DNA of 12,808 nucleotides, taken from contig JAEYZJ010000321.1 of NCBI GenBank assembly GCA_023430705.1, forward strand, positions 1-12,808, read 5' to 3'. Origin of the DNA: Pseudomonadota bacterium. Lineage in GTDB: Bacteria; Pseudomonadota; Alphaproteobacteria; Rhizobiales; Devosiaceae. The notes below the pieces were generated by a model. The model saw nothing but the letters and a program-made list of their open reading frames with translations. It was not told the origin of the DNA and made no database searches. The translations under genes and the position numbers were made by a program. Positions 1 through 5,606 of the stretch are shown here, one piece after another. Position 1 is the stretch's first letter; each line of letters starts with the position of its first letter.

Positions 1-1
1 G

Positions 2-112
2 CGCATGGTCACACTGGGTTTCAGCAAAGTCACGATGGGCGTACGCTCGGGCGTCCAAGCCGCAATGAACGTGGATGATCTCGACGAGCTGCTGGCGGCG
101 CCCCGTTCGTAG
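2..112 (+). CDS. C-terminal end of an unidentified protein (partial)
   Basis: Only the last 36 residues are inside the window, in the one rightward frame that stays open from the left edge to a TAG at 110-112. The peptide is mixed, with an acidic end (VDDLDELLAAPRS), and gives no recognisable motif. The frame is supported weakly by being the only open one on this strand and by the large hairpin a few bases after its stop, between it and the convergent DarT-like gene. I do not recognise the family. It could also be chance open sequence. Confidence 0.35.
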   Translation, partial: RMVTLGFSKVTMGVRSGVQAAMNVDDLDELLAAPRS

Positions 113-117
113 ACCAC

Positions 118-157
118 GCCGGCAGGGCGTGTGCCTCCGGTGAGGCCCCTGCCCGGC
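118..157. terminator. Hairpin between convergent genes, possible bidirectional terminator
   Basis: The outer arms are GCCGGCAGGG (118-127) and CCCTGCCCGGC (147-157), complementary apart from one bulged base. An inner stem GCCTC (133-137) / GAGGC (142-146) closes a CGGT loop; bases 128-132 are unpaired on the left side. It lies 5 bases after the stop of the rightward partial gene and 20 bases past the stop of the leftward DarT-like gene, where a shared terminator would be expected. There is no real T tract on either side, so termination is inferred from position and stem strength. Confidence 0.5.
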
Positions 158-177
158 ACCTTAACGAGCGGCCTGTC

Positions 178-1119
178 CTAGAGGAACAGCTGTGGCGCGA
201 CGATCACCGTCCGCTCCGCACCCATCGCCTTGGCAAGGCCATCGACCTGCTCGCCAGAATGAGTGCTGCGCACGTAGATGGCCGTCACCAGGTCGAAACT
301 GATCGGCTGCAGCACCTGCACTTCGGCGTCGTTGTACGTCGGTTCACAGTCGCGGCGGCCGAGGTGCCGACGTAACGACGGCGCCTCACGCGTTTCCCGG
401 TCGACGAACATTTCGGAAAACCCCCGCCTTCCACCCAGGTAGGCGCGATGAGTGGAAATTTCGGCGGATGCCGCATTGGTCCAGCAGAAGCAGCATTCAT
501 GCGTCCAGTGCACGCTCGCGTCGAGCTCATAAATCAGCCACTCGGTCGCAAGCTCGGCCTGCTTGGCGGCGAACATGGTCCGGTTGAGGCTTTCGATCGA
601 AAGGCTGAGCGCATCAAGGCGGCCGTCCCAGCGGGCGCGATCGGTGATCAGGTACGGAATAGCCGCCGCATCAAGGGAGGCCCTCGATCGCAGGCCGTGT
701 TCTACGATGCGGTCGAGGTCTCCCGCAGGACTGAAGTGATAGAGGTGGTCGATGCCCCTGGCGTGGGCGATCCGGCGGATGTCGGCAGACTTCGTCATGT
801 CGCGAGCGTCGCAGAACTTCTGAAAGACGCACCTCTCAACTACCTGAGCCACGCATCCAGCCAAGTGAGTGTCAGTGACGATGAGGGAAATGACCCCGTC
901 GTCAGCTGCAAGCCGTGCCATGAGCCCGTCGGCTGACAGAAGCGTCTTGGCGAGCAGAAACGCGGCCGCGGCAAGATCTGCCCGGATTGGCCTGACTGGG
1001 CCGACCGGCGAGTCGAAGCTCGTGTCGGAGCCAGACGTCCTCTCAATCGAGGTCGATGCGCGGTTTGCAAGAATGAAATGGAAGGTACGGGCGAGCGCCG
1101 AAACAGCGATCTGGGACAT
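178..1119 (-). CDS. DarT-like (DUF4433) ADP-ribosyltransferase with N-terminal extension
   Basis: A 313-residue protein whose C-terminal two thirds (from about residue 118) look like the DarT/DUF4433 family, which ADP-ribosylates thymidine in single-stranded DNA and acts as a toxin or phage-defence effector. Visible family features in order: HLYHF (125-129) followed by a GDLDRIVEHGL helix, WDGRLDALSLSI with downstream MF (163-183), WLIYELDASVHW (194-205), CFCWTNAAS (210-218), GFSEMFVD (233-240), and YNDAEVQVL (262-270), whose Glu266 is the likely catalytic glutamate. DarT itself is about 210 residues, so residues 1-115 are an extension I do not recognise. I chose ATG 1119 because GGAG sits 6 bases upstream; a TTG at 1131 is possible. 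Its start overlaps the end of the recombinase-like frame by 77 bases. The normal partner, a macrodomain protein DarG, is not visible. The DarT-fold assignment is from motif recall; the precise target is unknown. Confidence 0.72.
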   Translation of the reverse strand: MSQIAVSALARTFHFILANRASTSIERTSGSDTSFDSPVGPVRPIRADLAAAAFLLAKTLLSADGLMARLAADDGVISLIVTDTHLAGCVAQVVERCVFQKFCDARDMTKSADIRRIAHARGIDHLYHFSPAGDLDRIVEHGLRSRASLDAAAIPYLITDRARWDGRLDALSLSIESLNRTMFAAKQAELATEWLIYELDASVHWTHECCFCWTNAASAEISTHRAYLGGRRGFSEMFVDRETREAPSLRRHLGRRDCEPTYNDAEVQVLQPISFDLVTAIYVRSTHSGEQVDGLAKAMGAERTVIVAPQLFL

Positions 1120-2152
1120 GCGTGGCTCCAACTTCTGGGTGCACCACGCGCTGCATACGTGTCACGAACTTGGTGAACGAAACGAGAACCTTTTTCAAGC
1201 ACTTTTGGTCGTCAGTCCCCAGGACTGATGGACGGAATGACGAGTCCATCGAATACAGGTTCGCCAGTCCGAGCATGTAAGCGATGTAGCGCTCATCGAG
1301 GCCAGCGCTGCCTAGGTGCAAAGCGAAGAGCCTGCGAAGATCGTGTATCGAGTACGCAAGCACGAGCCGGCTAGCATATCTGCCGTAGGTGTTCCTCAGG
1401 TTCGCACTGTTGCTCACCCGGCCGTTCAACAAAGGAAACACCCATTCCGACGATTGGCCTCTGCTGCCTTCGAACGACAACCATCTGCCCAACGCGCTTG
1501 AAGCCCTGGGCGTCATCGGCACCAACCGAACGTCATCGTTCACCTGTAACGACATCAGGTTGTCGGAGAGATGGAGGTCAACCATGCGCAAGGCTGCCCG
1601 GTGGCGGGGCGCCAACCCGCTAGAGTACACGAGTTCCGACAACGCCAGGTGCTGGACCGCCGCGCGGCGGTCTAGGAGAGAAAGGTCTGGATTCACGGCA
1701 GCGAGATCTTGTGCGTCTAGATAAGTCGCTACATGCAGGACGCTCCCTACAGCACCTTCAACCCATCGCATAGGAACCGGTTGGGCTTGGGGCGACGAAA
1801 CTCCACCACTTAGAGCAATCCTGGGATGAAGCTTGCGGAACGCTTCCCACATCGAATGATGATCAAGGGTGGTCTTCAGAATATCTGGAACTGAATGCGT
1901 GCGCCTCGACAGTTGACGTACCGACTGCACTGTCTCGCCCTGCGCCAACTTGTGAGACACCCCCGATCTTCGAAGCCTCTCTGTAGTCACCGGGACGCTC
2001 GCAGCCCGACTCAGCTTTTCCACTAGACGTTGGATTGCAACGCGGGAAAGCCGGCTTCCACTGCTGTTGGCTAGCAGGTAGGCGCCCGGCACCAGCGAGC
2101 CTGGGTTCAGCTTGACGAACGCGGCGATGGAAGCTCGACTTAATCTCCTCAC
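1043..2152 (-). CDS. Degenerate tyrosine recombinase-like protein with two C-terminal halves
   Basis: A 369-codon frame opening at GTG 2152. Residues about 25-96 read like the end of a tyrosine recombinase catalytic domain (GSRLSR, then TTERLRR where HxLRR is expected, then QLSRRTHS where LGHSS is expected). Residues about 130-310 are a second, fuller catalytic domain: SGLAPRHRAALRMVDL (Arg I region, with Ala at the usual Arg position), SIHDLRRLFALHLGSAGLD (good HxxR box), then MLGLANLYSMDSSF, where the second-box His and the nucleophilic Tyr position are not conserved. Both halves therefore look inactive or altered. GTG 2152 has no ribosome binding site and lies just after an in-frame TAA, while the frame before it carries a matching N-terminal domain, so the gene is probably frameshifted or deletion-damaged. 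The last 30 or so residues overlap the DarT-like gene and may be read-through. Family is fairly sure; expression as an intact protein is not. Confidence 0.55.
   Translation of the reverse strand: MRRLSRASIAAFVKLNPGSLVPGAYLLANSSGSRLSRVAIQRLVEKLSRAASVPVTTERLRRSGVSHKLAQGETVQSVRQLSRRTHSVPDILKTTLDHHSMWEAFRKLHPRIALSGGVSSPQAQPVPMRWVEGAVGSVLHVATYLDAQDLAAVNPDLSLLDRRAAVQHLALSELVYSSGLAPRHRAALRMVDLHLSDNLMSLQVNDDVRLVPMTPRASSALGRWLSFEGSRGQSSEWVFPLLNGRVSNSANLRNTYGRYASRLVLAYSIHDLRRLFALHLGSAGLDERYIAYMLGLANLYSMDSSFRPSVLGTDDQKCLKKVLVSFTKFVTRMQRVVHPEVGATHVPDRCFGARPYLPFHSCKPRIDLD
1126..1129 (-). promoter_or_regulatory. Ribosome binding site GGAG deciding the DarT-like start
   Basis: On the leftward strand GGAG is followed by six bases and then ATG (1119-1117). 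The alternative TTG at 1131 lies immediately before this site and has no Shine-Dalgarno sequence of its own, which favours 1119. Confidence 0.55.
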
Positions 2153-2339
2153 CAGTTACGGCAAGAAGAGCCGGCAGGCTGGGCCCACGGTTCAGGAACG
2201 CCACAAACTGACTGATCCTGCGACGGCACGTCTCGCGGAACGATGGCCTCAATTGGCGGTGAAATTGCCAGCGCTCGAGGTCCAGAAGCAGCGCGTCAAG
2301 CCTGTCAGCCGAGTTGTTCTCGTTGGCGATCGCGGCCAC
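2139..2339 (-). pseudogene. N-terminal core-binding fragment of the tyrosine recombinase, out of frame
   Basis: From GTG 2339, which has GAGGGA directly upstream and an in-frame TAA six codons before it, the translation gives a helical segment resembling a recombinase SAM-like core-binding domain: DRLDALLLDLERWQF, then RETCRRRISQFVAFLNRG and LLAVTGEEI. Similarity stops near 2139. This frame stays open to 1863, but that part is a shadow of the downstream frame. The downstream frame is offset by one base and resumes with sequence expected about 80-100 residues further along a normal recombinase, so the segment with the first catalytic Arg is missing. That pattern suggests a deletion junction, not a single-base slip. 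Confidence 0.5.
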
Positions 2340-2664
2340 TCCCTCAGGGAAGCCTTACTGCACTTGGGGGTACAACGCCCAAATGGTGTGAAGGTATGCG
2401 ATAACCGTGCGGGACTATGGCGTACCGCGGTGCTACCTGCCAAGGACTTAGCGGCCGAGCGTTGCTAAACTACTGGATGACGGTCACTGATAGTCATATC
2501 CACCGCTGGCCACACGAAAGAGCGGCCGCGTTCCCCCAGCGCCTGCCCGCCGAAACACACGGACATAGCCACGCGTCTCTTCGCGCTGGCCGTCGGAACG
2601 CAGCCCGGTGGGCAGCGCGGCCTCCGTCGCGCACTTCGGCTTCAGTGCTTCGGGTGGTTCGACG
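2340..2664. other. Intergenic stretch with no credible gene
   Basis: About 325 bases between the recombinase remnant and the end of the small secreted-protein gene. The rightward frame crossing it (from 2417) translates to Arg/Ala/Ser-rich sequence and runs antisense into the secreted-protein gene, so it is treated as spurious. Besides the candidate promoter at 2414-2443 it holds a small hairpin, GCACT (2631-2635) / AGTGC (2644-2648), 17 bases past the secreted-protein stop; it lacks a T tract and is only a weak terminator candidate. Confidence 0.5.
2414..2443 (-). promoter_or_regulatory. Candidate sigma-70 promoter for the recombinase/DarT-like unit
   Basis: On the leftward strand TTGGCA (2443-2438) and CATAGT (2419-2414) are separated by 18 bases. 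They match the consensus boxes at 5/6 and 4/6. The implied start near 2407 gives a leader of about 68 bases before GTG 2339. No other comparably good pair was seen upstream of that gene. Confidence 0.35.
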
Positions 2665-3084
2665 TCAGGCGGGACTTGCGTCGACGTCGTCAGACGTGAC
2701 GTTGATTCCGGCTTCGACGTTGGCAGCGGCGACCTGGAGCCGGCCGGCCAGGTTGGGATCGGAGACCGCGCCGGTGATCACCTGGATCGCGTCCGCTACG
2801 CGCGCCCGAGCAGCCGGAGGCAGTTGGGATGCACTCTGGCCGAGTTCCACGACCAACTGGGCCAGCAGTGAGTCGGCTTCGTCGGCCGGCAGGCCTGACG
2901 CCCTGACGGCCGCCACGTAAGCGTCAATGGCGGCCAGGCAGGCGTCGTCGCTGCCACCATCAAGGCAACTGGACTTGATGTCGGCGATCGAGACGCTGGT
3001 GACAAGGTCCTGGGCGCCTGCGGGGGCTATCGCACCAAATGTCACCATGCTAGCGACGGCGAGCGTTCCAAGTATGTTTCGCAT
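2665..3084 (-). CDS. Small secreted two-cysteine protein, unknown function
   Basis: A 139-residue protein with a clear Sec signal peptide: MRN, a hydrophobic core to about residue 20, and an AGA-Q cleavage motif (24/25). The mature part is about 115 residues, acidic and Ala-rich, with two cysteines (Cys40 and Cys49, in SSCLDGGSDDACLAAIDAYV) that could form a disulfide or bind a ligand, followed by amphipathic helices (DSLLAQLVVELG, ARARVADAIQVI). There is no lipobox. I chose ATG 3084 because GGGAG lies 7 bases upstream and the signal peptide starts exactly there; frame upstream of it is not protein-like. It is transcribed away from the EPS cluster, sharing its upstream region. Small periplasmic proteins of this kind occur next to EPS loci, so a role in EPS secretion or assembly is possible but only inferred from position. 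Confidence 0.75.
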   Translation of the reverse strand: MRNILGTLAVASMVTFGAIAPAGAQDLVTSVSIADIKSSCLDGGSDDACLAAIDAYVAAVRASGLPADEADSLLAQLVVELGQSASQLPPAARARVADAIQVITGAVSDPNLAGRLQVAAANVEAGINVTSDDVDASPA

Positions 3085-3108
3085 GCAATATCTCCCAGGG
3101 TTTGGGCA

Positions 3109-3137
3109 AGCTAACGCAGTGTTGCGGCTACGGTCAA
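3109..3137 (-). promoter_or_regulatory. Candidate promoter for the small secreted-protein gene
   Basis: On the leftward strand TTGACC (3137-3132, 5/6 to the -35 consensus) is followed by 17 bases and then TTAGCT (3114-3109), which is a poor -10. The implied start near 3102 leaves a leader of about 18 bases that just contains the ribosome binding site (3096-3092). Spacing is good but the -10 is weak. Confidence 0.25.
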
Positions 3138-3153
3138 CGTTGGCAAGCCGCGG

Positions 3154-3168
3154 ACGCCCTTCAGGCGT
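3154..3168. repeat. Short inverted repeat in the divergent intergenic region
   Basis: ACGCC (3154-3158), CTTCA, GGCGT (3164-3168): a perfect five-base inverted repeat. It lies between the secreted-protein gene and the first EPS gene, where an operator controlling either could sit. It is short enough to be chance in GC-rich DNA. Confidence 0.2.
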
Positions 3169-3258
3169 GTTACCCAGTTGCATTATGCTGAACCCATTGT
3201 TTCGACTGTAGTTTGAGGTGGACTTGGCAGGTTGCAGAAGCAAGTCGAGGCCGACAGG

Positions 3259-3966
3259 GTGAGCGGGAAATCACGTCGGGGATCCCGAGGACTGCTGCTG
3301 CTTTCGTTCTACTCGCTGCTGCTGGCCGGCGGTTCGGCCTGGGCCCTGCTGGGCGAGTCGGCGCCCTACTTGTTCGTCGGACAAGGCCTTCCCCAGCGTG
3401 TGCTGTCTCTTGCCGAGGGCAAGCTGCACTTCGGGCCCTCGCGTGACACTCGCGACCTCGTCCTCAAGGACTGTGTGCGGATCGCGGATTCGCTGCAGGG
3501 GCTCGCGCTCCCAACCGCGCGTCGCAGCGCGGCGCTGGCAACCTGTGGCGAGGCTGCTGCCCGTTTCGCGGCAGAGTCCCCGACCTACTCCTACGCCCGA
3601 TACGTGGAGGCGCTGCTTGCCGGCGAGAGCGCCGACTACGACAGGATGAATGAGGCCCTGTCGGTTTCCCGCTCACTGGCGCCGACGGAACAATGGCTGG
3701 CCGAGCTGCGGGTCAAGCTGGCTGAGAGCCATCTGGCAGATCTTCATACGGCCGGGCTAGCCGGCCACGAGGCGGACCTGGCGCTGCTGGTCGGCAGCCA
3801 GCGGGGAGTCAGGGTCATCGCCCGCCGCTACGTGGCCGTCAAAGCGTTTCGAGAACGCATCACGGCGATCGCGGAGAAACTGTCGCCGGATGTACAGCGG
3901 CGCTTCGTTACGGCGCTGCGCGAAGAGGCTGAGTTGCTCGCGCCGCCCGAGCCCCCTGCCCGATAG
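3259..3966 (+). CDS. Membrane-anchored TPR-like accessory protein of the EPS cluster
   Basis: A 235-residue protein with a basic N-terminus (MSGKSRRGSR), one transmembrane or uncleaved signal segment (about 11-31), then an all-helical periplasmic domain. The helical part has a TPR-like run: CVRIADSL, ARRSAALATCGEAAARFAAESP, YSYARYVEALLAG, MNEALSVSRSLAPTEQWLAELR. It ends with a conserved-looking RGVRVIARRYV (182-192) and an Arg/Glu-rich tail. Proteins of this layout commonly sit immediately before an O-antigen-ligase-family gene in alphaproteobacterial EPS clusters; that recollection supports a polymerase-partner role, but the function is not established. GTG 3259 has GAGG 8 bases upstream; TTG 3232, with GAGGTGG 10 bases upstream, would add nine residues and is almost as good. 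Its stop is 16 bases before the next start, so the two are likely co-transcribed. No convincing promoter was found upstream. Confidence 0.7.
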   Translation: MSGKSRRGSRGLLLLSFYSLLLAGGSAWALLGESAPYLFVGQGLPQRVLSLAEGKLHFGPSRDTRDLVLKDCVRIADSLQGLALPTARRSAALATCGEAAARFAAESPTYSYARYVEALLAGESADYDRMNEALSVSRSLAPTEQWLAELRVKLAESHLADLHTAGLAGHEADLALLVGSQRGVRVIARRYVAVKAFRERITAIAEKLSPDVQRRFVTALREEAELLAPPEPPAR

Positions 3967-3968
3967 CT

Positions 3969-3972
3969 GGAG
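3969..3972 (+). promoter_or_regulatory. Ribosome binding site GGAG for the first polymerase/ligase-like gene
   Basis: GGAG is 10 bases before GTG 3983 but only one base before GTG 3974, which is too close. This favours 3983. It lies just after the TAG (3964-3966) of the preceding gene. Confidence 0.4.
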
Positions 3973-3982
3973 CGTGTCAGAC

Positions 3983-5383
3983 GTGAACAAGCTCGACCAG
4001 TTCGCCCGGCGCATGCCCCAGCCTCCCGTGTCGGCCGCCCGGCGACTAAGCGACCGGCTGGGCTGGGCGCTCCTGCTTGTGGTGTTCCTCTGCCCCCTGC
4101 CCCTGGGCAGCAACCGCCCCGTGTTCTGGGCGCTTTGGGGGCTGGTGCTCGGGGTTACGGGACTTGCATACTTCCTCTCGCGCCGCGCCACCGGGGCCGC
4201 GCTTCGCATCGGCCCCTGGCACGTGCCGGAACTCACTTTGCCGTTCGTGCTGCTCCTTGGCTTCACCACGCTGCAGGTGCTGCCGCTGGCTGGGTTCGGG
4301 TACTCGCCGCTGCAGGCGCTGCCACGGGGGCTGGAGCTTCATTCGGCGACGATCAGCCTCGACCCCGGGACGACGAGCCTGACCCTGGTGCAGTTCGCCA
4401 CCTATGGCCTGCTGGCCCTGCTGTTCCTGCAGGTGGGCTATCGAAGCGCTCGTGCCGATCGGATGCTGGCGGGCATCTTTGCGGCGATCGTCGCCTATGC
4501 CCTGCTGGGCATCGTATTGCGGGGCCAGATCGGCGACATCATCGGGATTCCCAGCTCGTCCCAGGAGCAGGTAGCGACCGGGCCCTTTGTCAATCGAAAC
4601 AGTTATGCCACCTACCTAGCCTTCGGGCTGGCGGTCGGCGTGGCGCTCGCAATCGGGCAGTTCGAACGCGACGCGGGGCGCGGGCGGAAATACGGGCGAG
4701 TTGCGCCGCTCGCTCTCATTGTGGCGGGCCTTTTCGTCATCGGCAGCGCCCTCGTTGCTACCCAGTCGCGGATGGGGTTCGTCTCGGGGATAGCGGGCAT
4801 GCTCGCCGTGACACTGCTCGCCCTTGTGGGCAACCGTCTCAGGGTCGGCGTATGGCTGGGTCTTTTGGCAGGACTGCTGGCCGGCACCCTGGGCCTGCTT
4901 GCCTTCAACGGCGAGGGGCTGGTGGAGCGCGTCGGTTCACTCGAGAGCGCCAGTGATGTCAGGGCCGATCTCTACCGGCAGGTCTGGCAGATGATCCTGT
5001 CCAGCCCACTGGTCGGCTACGGTGGGGGCATGTTCAGGAGTGCCTTTCCCCTGTTCCACGAACTCCCCGTCAGCCCGGACCTGGTCTGGAACAAGGCACA
5101 CTCGACCTATCTCGCGTTGTGGGCGGAGTTCGGCTTCGTCTTCGGCAGCCTGCCGCTGCTCATCGTCGCGGCCGCCACCGCCCGCCTGCTGAGGTCGCGC
5201 CCCAGCGTGCCGCGGCTGGCAGCGATCGGCACCATCGCCGTCGCGGCCGTTCACTCCACGGTCGACTTCAGCCTCGAGATCGAAGCGGTGGCGTTCACCT
5301 TCGTGGCCATCGTGTTCCTGGCCATCGGCGCAGGCATCGGTGCCGCCGAGCAAGCTTTGGATGGTCCCAGGCGCCCCAACTGA
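3983..5383 (+). CDS. O-antigen ligase/polymerase-family membrane protein (Wzy_C type), first copy
   Basis: About 466 residues and roughly ten to twelve hydrophobic segments across its length, as in the Wzy/WaaL superfamily, which polymerises or ligates undecaprenyl-linked glycans on the periplasmic side of the inner membrane. Family motifs: GPFVNRNSYATYLAFG (200-215), TQSRMGF (260-266), the large periplasmic loop with SPLVGYGGGMF (341-351) and KAHSTYLALWAEFG (371-384) holding the key His, then HSTVDFSLEIEA (424-435). These match the form often annotated O-antigen ligase family protein in EPS loci. Sequence alone cannot separate a polymerase from a ligase. GTG 3983 was chosen from the GGAG at 3969; GTG 3974 and ATG 4013 are alternatives. 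The preceding TPR-like gene probably forms a unit with it. A 223-base gap separates it from the next gene. Confidence 0.85.
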   Translation: MNKLDQFARRMPQPPVSAARRLSDRLGWALLLVVFLCPLPLGSNRPVFWALWGLVLGVTGLAYFLSRRATGAALRIGPWHVPELTLPFVLLLGFTTLQVLPLAGFGYSPLQALPRGLELHSATISLDPGTTSLTLVQFATYGLLALLFLQVGYRSARADRMLAGIFAAIVAYALLGIVLRGQIGDIIGIPSSSQEQVATGPFVNRNSYATYLAFGLAVGVALAIGQFERDAGRGRKYGRVAPLALIVAGLFVIGSALVATQSRMGFVSGIAGMLAVTLLALVGNRLRVGVWLGLLAGLLAGTLGLLAFNGEGLVERVGSLESASDVRADLYRQVWQMILSSPLVGYGGGMFRSAFPLFHELPVSPDLVWNKAHSTYLALWAEFGFVFGSLPLLIVAAATARLLRSRPSVPRLAAIGTIAVAAVHSTVDFSLEIEAVAFTFVAIVFLAIGAGIGAAEQALDGPRRPN

Positions 5384-5606
5384 AGTCCTAGAACGACTGC
5401 GGATCGGGGGACGAGCTGGGGTAATCTTTGCTGGCGAGTGTCTGCAGTTCGCCTGAATCAAGAGAATCAGCCACAGTCCGTTTTTGTGGGGGGCGCATCC
5501 CCGGGTGCACCATGAGCTGTGCAGTCGGTGGCACGCTGTTTTTCTGCCTGATGCAGACCACGCGACAGGACCCAGGCCGTTGGCAGCTATTGGTGCTAGT
5601 ATCTCT
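5384..5606 (+). other. Leader/intergenic region before the BY-kinase gene
   Basis: A 223-base gap, the longest inside the EPS cluster, and so the likely place for a second promoter or for termination of the first unit. It contains the direct repeat GAATCA-AGA-GAATCA (5455-5469), a small hairpin GGGG (5490-5493) / CCCC (5499-5502), and a hairpin followed by five Ts described separately. I found no -35/-10 pair worth reporting. The ribosome binding site before ATG 5607 is weak. There is no credible gene in the gap. Confidence 0.5.
5505..5543 (+). terminator. Terminator- or attenuator-like hairpin with T tract
   Basis: GTGCACC (5505-5511) pairs with GGTGGCAC (5527-5534) with one bulged G. It is followed after four bases by TTTTT (5539-5543). 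The left arm can alternatively pair TGCAC (5506-5510) with GTGCA (5519-5523), so two mutually exclusive stems are possible. It could be the terminator of the upstream gene pair or an attenuator of the downstream genes; the stem is modest and the T run short. Confidence 0.3.

Noticed and set aside
448..936. Rightward 162-codon open frame
   Set aside because: It lies antisense within the DarT-like gene, whose family motifs are convincing; the rightward translation has no recognisable features.
2631..2648. Hairpin as terminator of the secreted-protein gene
   Set aside because: Five base pairs with an eight-base loop and no T tract; too weak to list as a terminator.
2417..2920. Rightward 167-codon open frame
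   Set aside because: The product is rich in Arg, Ala and Ser and antisense to the secreted-protein gene, which has a signal peptide and ribosome binding site.
5529..5544. Possible sigma-54 promoter: TGGCACG followed by TTTTTC
   Set aside because: The -24 half is a perfect match but the essential GC of the -12 half is missing at the right spacing.
5580..5602. Possible sigma-70 promoter TTGGCA with TAGTAT just before the BY-kinase ATG
   Set aside because: The spacer is only 11 bases and the boxes end five bases before the start codon, leaving no room for a leader.
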